In this document: positions 28,293 through 37,681 of the stretch, piece after piece
Layout: each line of letters starts with the position of its first letter
Position numbering within the stretch: the stretch's first letter is position 1
Assembly: GCA_002101225.1 (NCBI GenBank)
Contig: LWTN01000238.1
Coordinates: forward strand, 1-52,214
DNA from: Cycloclasticus sp. symbiont of Poecilosclerida sp. M
GTDB taxonomy: Bacteria; Pseudomonadota; Gammaproteobacteria; Methylococcales; Cycloclasticaceae
Direction of reading: 5' to 3'
DNA: 52,214 nt
Translations under genes and position numbers: made by a program
Notes under the pieces: generated by a model
Told to the model about the DNA's origin: nothing
Databases searched by the model: none
Seen by the model: only the letters and a program-made list of their open reading frames with translations

Positions 28293-29918
28293 ATGAAAAT
28301 AGCAATAGTACAATTTAACCCCGTTGTCGGTGATTTAGAAGGCAATGGAAAACGGATGGTGGAATTCTGTCAGCAGGCGATTGAGCAGCGCGCTGCGGCT
28401 ATTATTTTCCCCGAGCTTGCAATTTCTGGTTATCCGCCAGAAGACTTGTTGTTACGCGTGGATTTCTTGAGTCGTATAGAAAAAGAACTAAAACATCTAG
28501 CAGAAGTGGATACTGAATTAACGGTCATGGTTGGTTATTCCGAGAAAGATGGGGTGAGTTTATACAATAGTGTGGCTGTCTTAAGGGGCGGTGAAATAAC
28601 GGCAAATTACCGGAAACAACAGTTGCCTAACTATGGTGTTTTTGACGAGAAACGTTATTTCAACGCGGGGACTCAGCCCTGCGTGTTTGAGCTCCAAGGG
28701 GTTAAAGTTGGTTTAACCATTTGTGAAGACATTTGGTCAAAGGGCGCGTGTGAGCAACTGAAAAATTCAGGCGCCGAGTTAATTATTAATTTGAACGCTT
28801 CACCTTTTGAGGTGAATAAAAACGATCTACGAGAGAAGACGGTCAATAAGCGGGTAAAGGAAACAGGCTTGCCCATTATTTATTTGAACCAAGTGGGTGG
28901 GCAAGATGAGCTCGTTTTTGACGGAGCCTCGTTTGTTATGAATGGGACGGGTGAAGTCGTGCAGCGCTTACCGGCGTTTGAACAAACGTTGGCGATAGTC
29001 GAATTGGATGTTAGTGCAGGCGTTAACATTAAGCACCAATCGTACGCAGAGTATTTACCTGAATTAGACAGTATTTACCAAGCTCTTGTGTTGGGCATTG
29101 CGGACTATGTAGAGAAAAATGGGTTTCAGGGAGCGGTGCTGGGCCTTTCAGGTGGGATTGACTCTGCGCTTACGCTCGCGCTTGCGGTTGATGCATTAGG
29201 TGTTGACTGTGTAGAAGCTGTTTTAATGCCGTCAAAGTATACAGCCGATATGAGTAATGTAGATGCAATAGAGCAAGCGGAACTGATGGACGTACTATAC
29301 GAAATAATACCGATTGAACCGGCCGTTCAGGCCTTCTCAGGCATGTTAGAAAAGGCTTTCGAGGGCTATGAAGCTGATGTAACAGAAGAAAATATACAGG
29401 CACGATGCCGAGGTGTTTTACTCATGGCGATTTCTAATAAGAAAAGAAAAATTCTGTTAACCACGGGCAATAAAAGTGAGATGAGTGTGGGATATGCAAC
29501 GCTATACGGTGATATGGCAGGCGGTTTTGCGCCGCTAAAAGACGTGCCAAAAATGATGGTGTATGCGCTCGCAAAATACCGCAATGAGCAATCTCGTGTT
29601 ATTCCTGAAAGAGTGATTGAGCGGCCGCCTTCTGCTGAACTAGCACCTGACCAAAAGGACGAAGATAGCTTGCCGCAGTATCCAATTTTGGATGAAATTT
29701 TAGCGCGTTATATAGAGCAAGACCAAGCACGGGATGAAATTATTGCGGCGGGATTTGAATCGACTGTTGTCGATCGTGTGCTTAAATTAGTAGAGCAAAA
29801 TGAATATAAACGTCGTCAAGCACCACCCGGTATAAAGGTCACATCACGCTCATTTGGGCGTGAACGCCGCTACCCTATAACGTCTGGTTTTAGCCGTTTA
29901 TTGAAGGCTAAAAAATAG
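28293..29918 (+). CDS. nadE: Glutamine-dependent NAD(+) synthetase
   Basis: Final step of NAD synthesis, amidating deamido-NAD. The two-domain protein (541 aa) has an N-terminal nitrilase-type glutaminase with FPELAISGYPPEDLL (Glu), YRKQQLPNYGVFDE (Lys) and GLTICEDIW (nucleophilic Cys), and a C-terminal synthetase domain with the PP-loop LGLSGGIDSALTLA near residue 293 and TTGNKSEMSVGYATLYGD. A GTG three bases upstream (28290) is in frame, but ATG at 28293 gives the normal MKIAIVQFNP start. Confidence 0.96.
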   Translation: MKIAIVQFNPVVGDLEGNGKRMVEFCQQAIEQRAAAIIFPELAISGYPPEDLLLRVDFLSRIEKELKHLAEVDTELTVMVGYSEKDGVSLYNSVAVLRGGEITANYRKQQLPNYGVFDEKRYFNAGTQPCVFELQGVKVGLTICEDIWSKGACEQLKNSGAELIINLNASPFEVNKNDLREKTVNKRVKETGLPIIYLNQVGGQDELVFDGASFVMNGTGEVVQRLPAFEQTLAIVELDVSAGVNIKHQSYAEYLPELDSIYQALVLGIADYVEKNGFQGAVLGLSGGIDSALTLALAVDALGVDCVEAVLMPSKYTADMSNVDAIEQAELMDVLYEIIPIEPAVQAFSGMLEKAFEGYEADVTEENIQARCRGVLLMAISNKKRKILLTTGNKSEMSVGYATLYGDMAGGFAPLKDVPKMMVYALAKYRNEQSRVIPERVIERPPSAELAPDQKDEDSLPQYPILDEILARYIEQDQARDEIIAAGFESTVVDRVLKLVEQNEYKRRQAPPGIKVTSRSFGRERRYPITSGFSRLLKAKK

Positions 29919-29940
29919 CGGATAAATGCAGCAACTGGGG

Positions 29941-30798
29941 TTACTTATCTAGTTCTAAATACTCCCAAACAGATTCAGCAGACGTTTTTTCACGGTCATC
30001 GACTTTGTACAAAGGCGGCATACCCTTAGGGTAGTTCAAGTTATAAACACGCTGCGAATACTTGGCTAAATCAGCCATTCCGAGCCTTTTGTAGGCATCA
30101 GACATCAATAACAAAGCGCGAGGAACAGCCGTTGTTTTTGGATATTTCTCGATAATATTTTTGCAGCGATTAACGACCGCTATATAGGCACCACGTTTCA
30201 TATAGTATTGGGCGACGTTCAAATCATACAACGCAAGATTGGAATGTAACGCAATAATTCTTTGTTTTGAATCAGCCGCGTATTGGCTGTTTGGGAAACG
30301 TCGTAGCAAGGTTTCAAAGTCGCCTAATGAACGACTGGTGGCACCTGGGTCACGTTGAGTTTTATCAGTCGGTAAGTAGCGCTCAAATAAGCCAATGCCA
30401 CGGTTAAAATTAATTAAGCCCTTTAGATAATATAAATAGTCGATATTTTCGTAACGCGGGTAAACGCGAATAAAACGGTTAGCTGTGGATAAGGCAGAAT
30501 CAGGTTCAGAATCTTTGTAGTACGAGTAAGCTAAATCGACTTGTGATTGTTGTGCATAAGTGCCAAAAGGGTATCGTGCTTCTAATTTTTGGAATAATTC
30601 AATCGCCGCCGTATAGTTCTCATCGTCCATTTGTTTTTTGGCTTCTTTATAATAGTCGCCAGCAGACCAGTTTGCCGTTTTATCTTCTTCTTCGGCAAAG
30701 GGGCTGGGCAAGAGTTCTAGTCCAGCGCAAGCGCTGATAAAAACGGCTAAAAATGCAATAAAAACTAATTTAGTAAAAGGGGTGTTGGCAAATGTCAT
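29941..30798 (-). CDS. bamD: Outer-membrane assembly lipoprotein BamD
   Basis: Essential lipoprotein of the BAM complex that folds beta-barrel proteins. The 285-residue product has a signal peptide ending in the lipobox FISAC, then five TPR-like repeats beginning YYKEAKKQMDDENYTAAIE and including the conserved YPFGTYAQQSQVDLAYSYY and RFIRVYPRYENIDYLYYL segments. It diverges from rluD, a very common gammaproteobacterial arrangement. Confidence 0.96.
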   Translation of the reverse strand: MTFANTPFTKLVFIAFLAVFISACAGLELLPSPFAEEEDKTANWSAGDYYKEAKKQMDDENYTAAIELFQKLEARYPFGTYAQQSQVDLAYSYYKDSEPDSALSTANRFIRVYPRYENIDYLYYLKGLINFNRGIGLFERYLPTDKTQRDPGATSRSLGDFETLLRRFPNSQYAADSKQRIIALHSNLALYDLNVAQYYMKRGAYIAVVNRCKNIIEKYPKTTAVPRALLLMSDAYKRLGMADLAKYSQRVYNLNYPKGMPPLYKVDDREKTSAESVWEYLELDK

Positions 30799-30874
30799 GG
30801 CTTGAATTTTAACTCTATAGTGGAATGAAAAGATTATAATGCCGTAGCCTTTTATTTAAAACAATATTATCCAA

Positions 30875-31831
30875 TTGAAAATAGACCAAACGTTAGAAAT
30901 AACGATCCCTCAAGAGCTTTCGGGCTTTAGGTTAGACCAAGCGCTAGCTGAGATGTGCCCAGAATACTCGCGCAGCCGCCTGAAAACATGGGTAATCAGC
31001 GGCGATATTCGCGTGGATGGCGAAATACTCAGACCAAAAGATAAAGTAAAAAGCGGTGAACTGGTTTTACTAAACCCAGTAGCAGATACTAGCTCCGAAG
31101 TTAAAGCAGAGTCCATCGAGCTAAATATTGTGTATGAAGACGAGTCACTATTAGTTGTTAATAAACCAGCGGGTCTGGTTGTTCACCCTGCGGTAGGAAA
31201 CTGGAATGGTACATTGCAAAATGCACTGTTACACCATGACGCGAGTTTAGAAGGTTTGCCTCGGGCAGGCTTAGTGCATCGAATTGATAAAGATACCAGC
31301 GGGTTATTGATGGTGGCGCGTACTTTAACGGCGCATAAAGATTTAGTGGAGCAGTTGCAAGCGAGGGCATTTGAACGCGAATACCTTGCGGTTGTACGAG
31401 GTTATATGACGGCGGGTGGATCGGTGGATAAGCCCTTGGCTCGCCACCCAACAGACCGTAAAAAATATGCCGTGCGCGGGGGCGGAAAACAGGCTATTAC
31501 CCACTACCGTGTAGACACAAGATTTGCCAAACACACCTTGCTCAAAGTTAAACTTGAGACGGGGCGTACGCATCAAATTCGTGTTCATATGTCACATATC
31601 AGCCACCCTATAGTGGGCGACCAAGTGTATGGCGGTCGTTTCAAAATGATGGCCAATGCCAGCGAGTTATTGAGCGATACTTTGCGGGCTTTTAAGCGGC
31701 AAGCATTGCACGCGGCACGTTTAGGCGTTATCCATCCTGAATCAGGCGAAGCCATTGCTTGGGATTGTCCATTACCAGACGATATGAAAAACTTGGTAAA
31801 GGTGTTGGGACAGGAAACCCCTGTGCAATAG
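30875..31831 (+). CDS. rluD: 23S rRNA pseudouridine synthase RluD
   Basis: Makes pseudouridines in helix 69 of 23S rRNA (1911, 1915, 1917 in E. coli). The 318-residue protein starts at a TTG codon; no ATG is available before the S4 domain, which opens at residue ~15 with SGFRLDQALAEM. The catalytic domain contains the HRIDKDTSGLLMVA motif with the catalytic Asp, and KLETGRTHQIRVHM. pgeF follows after one base, in the usual bamD/rluD-pgeF-clpB neighbourhood. Confidence 0.96.
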   Translation: MKIDQTLEITIPQELSGFRLDQALAEMCPEYSRSRLKTWVISGDIRVDGEILRPKDKVKSGELVLLNPVADTSSEVKAESIELNIVYEDESLLVVNKPAGLVVHPAVGNWNGTLQNALLHHDASLEGLPRAGLVHRIDKDTSGLLMVARTLTAHKDLVEQLQARAFEREYLAVVRGYMTAGGSVDKPLARHPTDRKKYAVRGGGKQAITHYRVDTRFAKHTLLKVKLETGRTHQIRVHMSHISHPIVGDQVYGGRFKMMANASELLSDTLRAFKRQALHAARLGVIHPESGEAIAWDCPLPDDMKNLVKVLGQETPVQ

Positions 31832-31832
31832 C

Positions 31833-32591
31833 ATGGCCGTTGAAAATAAAGCTCGAGTTGAATTTTTAACACCCAATTGGCCCGCGCCACAAAACATAAA
31901 AGCCATCTCAACCCGCCGTTCAGGTGGGTTTAGCCACGGCCCATATGCGGGGCTCAATTTAGCAAAGCACGTGGCTGATGACGAAGTTGTTGTGGAACAA
32001 AATAGGCGTGCACTTAGTCAGGCTTTGCGATTACCATCCGAGCCCGTTTGGCTGAAACAAGTACACGGAATAGACGTCGCTGAAATCAACGCTGAATCAG
32101 CTAAATCAACACCCCAGGCAGATGCGTCAATAGCGCGTAGCAGTGCTCTGGTTTGCGCCATTATGACAGCGGATTGCCTACCAATTTTCTTGTGTAATAC
32201 GCAAGGCACAGTGGTTGCCGCTGTCCATGCGGGTTGGCGAGGTTTACACGCGGGTGTGATAGAAAATACAGTCGAAAAAATGGGTGAGTCAAAAGATTTG
32301 ATGGCTTGGCTCGGTCCGGCTATCAGCCCCAGCTGTTTTGAAGTAGGGCAGGAAGTAAAGCAAGCCTTCACGCATAAAAACACAGATATGCAGAGTGCCT
32401 TTGTGCAAAAAGAGAATGGTCAATACCTAGCTGACCTATACGCTTTAGCGCGAACCATATTAATTAAAAGCGGGGTAGAAAAAATTTATGGCGGTGAACA
32501 ATGCACGTACAATAATCCGGATAAGTTTTTTTCGTATCGACGCGACGCGGTGACAGGCCGAATGGCGTCGTTAATTTGGATGCAATCTTAA
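31833..32591 (+). CDS. pgeF: Peptidoglycan editing factor PgeF (YfiH, multicopper-oxidase-like)
   Basis: 252-residue YfiH-family protein. In E. coli it keeps L-Ala at position 1 of peptidoglycan stem peptides; related proteins also have purine nucleoside phosphorylase/deaminase activity. Metal and active-site signatures are VWLKQVHGIDV, TADCLPIFL with the key Cys, and AAVHAGWRGLHAG. The rluD stop is one base upstream, so they are coupled. Confidence 0.95.
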   Translation: MAVENKARVEFLTPNWPAPQNIKAISTRRSGGFSHGPYAGLNLAKHVADDEVVVEQNRRALSQALRLPSEPVWLKQVHGIDVAEINAESAKSTPQADASIARSSALVCAIMTADCLPIFLCNTQGTVVAAVHAGWRGLHAGVIENTVEKMGESKDLMAWLGPAISPSCFEVGQEVKQAFTHKNTDMQSAFVQKENGQYLADLYALARTILIKSGVEKIYGGEQCTYNNPDKFFSYRRDAVTGRMASLIWMQS

Positions 32592-32602
32592 TCTTTGAAT
32601 AT

Positions 32603-33382
32603 ATGAGTGTTTTAAGCTGGATTATTCTTTTTACCCTTTTAGGTGGTGTGCTGAGTGTGTTAATGGCATCGCTAGTTTTATTGGTGTCGAAAAAAACTAT
32701 CAGCAAAACTTTACCATTCAGCGTTAGCTTTGCCACAGGCGCGTTATTGAGCGTCTCGTTCGTTGGTTTAATCCCACATGCGTTGGAAGAGGTAGGTGCA
32801 GAGAATTTTCATACCTTATCCATCACCATTCTGGGTGGTTTGATGTTCTTCTTTGTATTAGAAAAACTCGTTTTGTGGCGGCACTGTCACCATGATGATT
32901 GCGAGGGGCACGTTGACGTGCACGCGCACAGTCATAAGTCTGCGGGTACGTTAATACTGGTCGGCGATAGCGTTCATAACTTTGTCGATGGGGTTTTAAT
33001 TGCAGCGGCTTTTTTAACCGATGTTCACCTCGGTATTGTTACGGCACTGGCGGTTACAACGCACGAAATTCCACAGGAAGTGGGTGATTTTGCGATTCTA
33101 TTACAAAGTGGCTTTTCGCGTAAAAAAGCCTTTTTTTATAATATAATTTCAAGTTTTGCGACCTTAGCAGGCGGGTTATTGGCTTATTTCTGGTTAGAAG
33201 ATTTCCAGTCAGTTTTACCCTACGTGCTGGCTTTTGCTGCGGCCAGTTTTATTTATATCGCAGTGGCCGATTTGATTCCTACCTTGCACAAACGAGTAAG
33301 CCCCATGGCGGCGGTGGAGCAAATATTCTTGATGTTATGCGGCATCGGCCTGATAGGTTGGCTACATAGCTTTATTCATTAA
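32603..33382 (+). CDS. ZIP-family divalent metal transporter
   Basis: 259-residue inner-membrane transporter for zinc or related metals. I start it at the ATG at 32603; the open frame continues upstream into the end of pgeF via a TTG. About eight helices are visible. A His-rich loop (HCHHDDCEGH and HAHSHK) lies between helices 3 and 4. Helix 4 has HNFVDGVLIAAAF and helix 5 HEIPQEVGDFAILL, the ZIP metal-site pair. It follows pgeF by 11 bases. Which metal it moves cannot be told. Confidence 0.93.
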   Translation: MSVLSWIILFTLLGGVLSVLMASLVLLVSKKTISKTLPFSVSFATGALLSVSFVGLIPHALEEVGAENFHTLSITILGGLMFFFVLEKLVLWRHCHHDDCEGHVDVHAHSHKSAGTLILVGDSVHNFVDGVLIAAAFLTDVHLGIVTALAVTTHEIPQEVGDFAILLQSGFSRKKAFFYNIISSFATLAGGLLAYFWLEDFQSVLPYVLAFAAASFIYIAVADLIPTLHKRVSPMAAVEQIFLMLCGIGLIGWLHSFIH

Positions 33383-33415
33383 TTTTTCTTCGAGCAGCTT
33401 ATATTTTTGTAAGGC

Positions 33416-33443
33416 CTTGAAAAATAGAGCTTTATCCCCATAT
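33416..33443 (+). promoter_or_regulatory. Sigma-32 heat-shock promoter of clpB
   Basis: CTTGAAA (33416-33422) and CCCCATAT (33436-33443) are separated by 13 bases, which matches the RpoH consensus closely. It stands about 35 bases upstream of clpB. Confidence 0.9.
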
Positions 33444-33477
33444 ATAAAGCATCAAAATTAATTTAACGGGTGTTTTT

Positions 33478-36060
33478 ATGCGAATGGATAAGCTTACCAG
33501 CCAGTTCCAACTTGCCTTATCAGACGCGCAAAGTTTAGCGTTAGGCAAAGACCATCAGTTTATAGAACCTGCGCACTTAGCCGTAGCGATGCTCGATCAG
33601 CAAGGCACCAGCGTGCGCCATTTGTTGCAGCTCGCGGGCGCTAATGTGAATCAACTTCGCTCTACATTAGGCGAGGTGCTCGACCGCATGCCAACGGTAC
33701 AGGGCACGCAAGGGGATGTGCAGATATCAAATGATTTAAGTCGGCTATTCAATCTTACCGACAAACTCGCGCAAAAAAGGCAAGACACCTATATTTCTAG
33801 TGAACTGTTTATATTGGCTGCGTTTGGCGATAAAGGGCAGTTGGGTAAGGCATTGCAAGGATCGGGTGTCACCAAAAGCGTGTTGGAAAAAGCAATCGAC
33901 GACGTACGCGGTGGCGAGGCCGTGAAGGACCAAAATGCCGAAGAGAACCGTCAGGCGCTAGAGAAATACAGCATCGATTTAACCGAGCGCGCAGAGCAAG
34001 GCAAGTTAGACCCCGTGATTGGTCGGGACGAAGAAATACGCCGTACGATTCAAGTATTACAGCGCCGTACAAAGAATAACCCCGTGCTCATTGGTGAGCC
34101 AGGTGTGGGTAAAACGGCTATTGTAGAAGGCTTAGCGCAGCGTATCATTAATGGCGAAGTGCCAGAGAGCTTAAAAGGTAAACGTTTACTCTCGTTGGAC
34201 ATGGCGGCTTTGATTGCGGGCGCTAAATTCCGAGGGGAATTTGAAGAGCGCCTAAAATCTGTGCTCAATGATGTGGCTAAACAAGAGGGCCAAGTCATTC
34301 TCTTCATCGATGAATTACACACCATGGTCGGCGCAGGCAAGGGCGACGGTGCGATGGACGCGGGTAATATGTTGAAGCCAGCGCTTGCCCGTGGTGATTT
34401 GCACTGCGTAGGTGCAACCACCTTAGACGAATACCGTCAGTACATTGAAAAAGATGCAGCGCTTGAACGCCGCTTCCAAAAAGTGTTGGTCGACGAGCCC
34501 ACGGTGGAAGATACCATCGCTATTTTGCGTGGCCTTAAAGAACGCTACGAGGTGCATCACAGCGTGGATATTACCGACCCCGCGATTGTATCCGCGGCAG
34601 TATTGTCACATCGTTATATAACTGATCGCCAATTACCGGATAAGGCGATTGATTTAATCGACGAATCCGCTAGCCGTATTCGTATGGAAATGGATTCAAA
34701 GCCTGAATCAATGGATCGTTTGGAGCGCCGATTAATTCAGTTAAAAATTGAACGTGAAGCGTTAAAGAAAGAAACGGACGATGCCTCTATTAAGCGATTG
34801 CAATTGCTTGAGTCTGAAATCGACGAGCTTGAAAAAGAATACGCCGATTTAGACGAAGTATGGAAATCTGAAAAAGCCGCGATGCAAGGCAGTGCACAAC
34901 ACAAAGAAGAGCTGGAACGGGTAAAGCTTGAGTTGGAAACAGCTCGACGTGCAGGCGATTTAACGCGTATGTCGGAGTTGCAATATGGCGAAATACCCCG
35001 CTTGGAAAAGTTAATTCAAGAAGCTGAACAGGGGAGTGATGATCAGGTGTTTACTTTGTTGCGAAATAAAGTGACCGAAGAAGAAATTGCCGAAGTCGTG
35101 TCTAAATGGACCGGAATTCCCGTGTCTAAAATGCTCGAAGGAGAACGCAAGAAATTACTGCAAATGGAGGCTAATTTAGGTAATCGTATCATTGGACAAG
35201 ATGAAGCAGTTAAGGCAGTGAGTGACGCGATTCGCCGATCGCGCGCGGGCCTGTCAGACCCTAATCGCCCGAATGGATCGTTTTTATTCCTCGGGCCAAC
35301 GGGTGTAGGTAAAACCGAATTATGTAAAGCGCTCGCTGAATTCTTATTTGATACCGAAGAAGCCATTGTGCGTATCGATATGTCCGAGTTCATGGAAAAG
35401 CATTCAGTCGCAAGATTAATTGGCGCACCTCCTGGATATGTTGGTTATGAGGAAGGCGGCTATTTAACCGAAGCGATTCGCCGTAGACCTTACAGTGTCA
35501 TATTGATGGACGAAGTAGAGAAAGCGCACCCCGATGTTTTTAATATTCTATTACAAGTATTAGATGACGGCCGCTTAACCGATGGCCAAGGGCGTACCGT
35601 GGATTTCCGCAATACCGTTATCGTGATGACGTCAAACTTGGGTTCAGACCGTATTCAAGAGTTAGCGGGTGAATCACATTATGATGAAATGAAAAACGCG
35701 GTGATGGAAGTGGTCGGAAGCCATTTCCGCCCAGAATTTATCAATCGTATTGATGAATCGGTAGTATTCCACCCATTAGGCCGCGCGCAAATTCGTGCGA
35801 TTACGACGATACAGGTCGACGTATTACGTAAACGCCTACAAGAGCGCGAGATTGATTTACAGGTGTCAGAAGCTGCATTGGATAAATTAGGCGAAGCTGG
35901 TTTTGATTCGGTGTATGGTGCAAGGCCGCTTAAAAGAGCGATTCAACAGCGCTTAGAAAATGCCTTAGCGCACGATATATTGGCGGGTGAGTTTATGCCA
36001 GGCGATGTGGTTAAAGTTGATTTAGAGGGTGATGAGTTGGCTTTCAAAAAAGTCAACTAA
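33478..36060 (+). CDS. clpB: Protein disaggregase ClpB
   Basis: Hsp100 ATPase that resolves aggregates with DnaK. The 860-residue protein is full length: an N-terminal Clp repeat domain ([15 protein letters not shown]), first AAA+ module with GEPGVGKT and FIDELHTM, a coiled-coil middle domain at about residues 410-525, and second AAA+ module with GPTGVGKT, the pore-loop region [13 protein letters not shown] and C-terminal [13 protein letters not shown]. The start [11 protein letters not shown] matches the family. Preceded by a sigma-32 promoter. Confidence 0.98.
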   Translation: MRMDKLTSQFQLALSDAQSLALGKDHQFIEPAHLAVAMLDQQGTSVRHLLQLAGANVNQLRSTLGEVLDRMPTVQGTQGDVQISNDLSRLFNLTDKLAQKRQDTYISSELFILAAFGDKGQLGKALQGSGVTKSVLEKAIDDVRGGEAVKDQNAEENRQALEKYSIDLTERAEQGKLDPVIGRDEEIRRTIQVLQRRTKNNPVLIGEPGVGKTAIVEGLAQRIINGEVPESLKGKRLLSLDMAALIAGAKFRGEFEERLKSVLNDVAKQEGQVILFIDELHTMVGAGKGDGAMDAGNMLKPALARGDLHCVGATTLDEYRQYIEKDAALERRFQKVLVDEPTVEDTIAILRGLKERYEVHHSVDITDPAIVSAAVLSHRYITDRQLPDKAIDLIDESASRIRMEMDSKPESMDRLERRLIQLKIEREALKKETDDASIKRLQLLESEIDELEKEYADLDEVWKSEKAAMQGSAQHKEELERVKLELETARRAGDLTRMSELQYGEIPRLEKLIQEAEQGSDDQVFTLLRNKVTEEEIAEVVSKWTGIPVSKMLEGERKKLLQMEANLGNRIIGQDEAVKAVSDAIRRSRAGLSDPNRPNGSFLFLGPTGVGKTELCKALAEFLFDTEEAIVRIDMSEFMEKHSVARLIGAPPGYVGYEEGGYLTEAIRRRPYSVILMDEVEKAHPDVFNILLQVLDDGRLTDGQGRTVDFRNTVIVMTSNLGSDRIQELAGESHYDEMKNAVMEVVGSHFRPEFINRIDESVVFHPLGRAQIRAITTIQVDVLRKRLQEREIDLQVSEAALDKLGEAGFDSVYGARPLKRAIQQRLENALAHDILAGEFMPGDVVKVDLEGDELAFKKVN

Positions 36061-36064
36061 AGGC

Positions 36065-36712
36065 TTATTTATCGCTAAACCAAATATCGCCGAACCATGC
36101 CTGTGTGGCTGCACCCGTTTGATCGGTGTCCGTCATAATGGCGATGGCGTGGACTTTCGTGATGGTGATACCGAATGTTTTTTTAATATCTTCTAAAACA
36201 TTTCTGCTTTCAGTATGCCACTGGTTGGTTTTATCGTTACCGGCTTTTACCGCAAACATTTGAGCATTGCTCGTGAACGGGTTGGGCCAGTGTTCACCAG
36301 CATTCGCTTGGTTTGCCCAAACGTAATTTAAGGTTTTGGTCTGCCAGAAAAACGGACCATTGGAAAATACAACGTAAACGCGTGCGCTAAAGTCATCTCC
36401 TGATTTTACACGTTCGTTTTTACTTTTGATTGTGTTCTTAATTTTCCATGACCAATGAATGATGGGTGTTTTAATTAAATTGATATCAATGGTTTTAAAT
36501 AAGCCAGAGGCAGCATTTGAACTTAACGAGGTTAATGTAGCTGGTAGATCTTCTGATGCTCGAATTTGATATAGAGTTTGCCCCGAAAATTCTTTTACTT
36601 GCCAACCCGACAGGTCATGGTCAGAGAATTTTCCGACAAAAACTGATTCTGCTAAGCAGGTAAAACTGAATAGCATTCCGATTAGGAGTAGAGTCGATTG
36701 TCTTTCTTTCAT
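36065..36712 (-). CDS. Secreted DUF3047 protein
   Basis: 215-residue protein with a signal peptide (STLLLIGMLFSFTCLA) and a single DUF3047 domain, recognised by IHWSWKIKN, ARVYVVFSNGP, NYVWAN and the closing MTDTDQTGAATQAWFGDIWF. The family has a jelly-roll-like look and no established function. The probable location is the periplasm. It converges on clpB, with only 4 bases between the two stops. Confidence 0.85.
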   Translation of the reverse strand: MKERQSTLLLIGMLFSFTCLAESVFVGKFSDHDLSGWQVKEFSGQTLYQIRASEDLPATLTSLSSNAASGLFKTIDINLIKTPIIHWSWKIKNTIKSKNERVKSGDDFSARVYVVFSNGPFFWQTKTLNYVWANQANAGEHWPNPFTSNAQMFAVKAGNDKTNQWHTESRNVLEDIKKTFGITITKVHAIAIMTDTDQTGAATQAWFGDIWFSDK

Positions 36713-36775
36713 ATTGGCTAATAATGAGTTTAATCATGTAATGAGAGCTTAAACGGTGAGCTTTTCTTTCAGTAA

Positions 36776-36894
36776 GAGACCTTTGTACGAAAGCTCTTTC
36801 ACTCCTATGCGGCGTCGGCTAAAGCCGCCTACTGTCGGTAAAAACGCCTACTTTTGGTGCCTAGAAGCGAAATCTTCTTCCGTGCAAAGGTCTC
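36776..36894. mobile_element. 119-bp MITE-like element with inverted ends and AGTAA target repeat
   Basis: The left end, starting GAGACCTTTG at 36776, and the right end, finishing in CAAAGGTCTC at 36894, are inverted copies with 15 of 17 matches. Both sides are flanked by a direct AGTAA (36771-36775 and 36895-36899), which looks like an intact target duplication. It is too short for a transposase. The GAGACCTTTGCA end resembles IS5-family elements such as the IS1106 group; family assignment is from memory. An internal GGC...GCC stem adds to the folding potential. Confidence 0.72.
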
Positions 36895-36988
36895 AGTAAA
36901 TAAGTTATTTATTTTGTTTTGTATGATGGCTTTTGAAGGCGCTGCATTTATAATACAAACATATTAAATATTAAGAGTATTTCATACT

Positions 36989-37669
36989 ATGGCTTCTAAA
37001 AACTACCTCACGGGCTTGTTTGGCGCCTCTCCAGTGGCCCCTCTTCAGTCACACATGACAATTGTCGACGAGTGTGTATCGAAGTTAATTGGTTTATTCG
37101 AGCACATGGCCAAAGGCGATACCGATGCTGTAAAAGAGACGTACCACGAGATTGCCGCACTTGAGCAAAAAGCAGATGACCAAAAGCATCTATTGCGCGA
37201 GCAGTTGCCGACGGGTTTGTTTATGCCCATTGAGCGCCAAGATTTATTAGATTCTTTGCGAGTTCAAGATTTGCTAGCGAACCGCGCTAGGGATATCGCA
37301 GGCATTGTCGTTAGTCGCAATCTTCAGTTTCCCAAGCAAGCGGCTGCAAGAGCCATTGAGTTAGTAAAAGCAACGGTTGAAACGTGCCATCAAGCTTTAA
37401 AGGTAGTTAATGAGTTAGACGAGCTCATTGAAACAGGTTTTAGAGGCCATGCAGTACGCGTGGTTGAGAAAATGCTGGTGGAGCTTGATGACCTAGAATC
37501 AGAGACAGATCGTATTCAAGTTGATTTGCGCTCAGATCTATTTGCCGTTGAAAAAGTTTTATATGCTGTAGACGTCATGTTTATGTATCGGGTAATCGAA
37601 TCAATTGCCGATATTGCAGACGACGCTGAACGCGTTGGGCGCAGGTTTCAGCAAATGTTAGCTAAATAA
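36989..37669 (+). CDS. DUF47 (PhoU-like) family protein
   Basis: 226-residue all-helical TIGR00153/DUF47 protein, distantly like PhoU. These proteins are nearly always encoded in front of a Pit phosphate transporter and are thought to regulate it. Here the Pit gene begins 12 bases downstream. Acidic E/D-rich helices (EQKADDQKH, LDDLESETDRIQ) are the family's candidate metal-binding stretches. A TATAAT at 36949-36954 may be the operon's -10 box. Confidence 0.93.
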   Translation: MASKNYLTGLFGASPVAPLQSHMTIVDECVSKLIGLFEHMAKGDTDAVKETYHEIAALEQKADDQKHLLREQLPTGLFMPIERQDLLDSLRVQDLLANRARDIAGIVVSRNLQFPKQAAARAIELVKATVETCHQALKVVNELDELIETGFRGHAVRVVEKMLVELDDLESETDRIQVDLRSDLFAVEKVLYAVDVMFMYRVIESIADIADDAERVGRRFQQMLAK

Positions 37670-37681
37670 GAGGGTGTAGAG

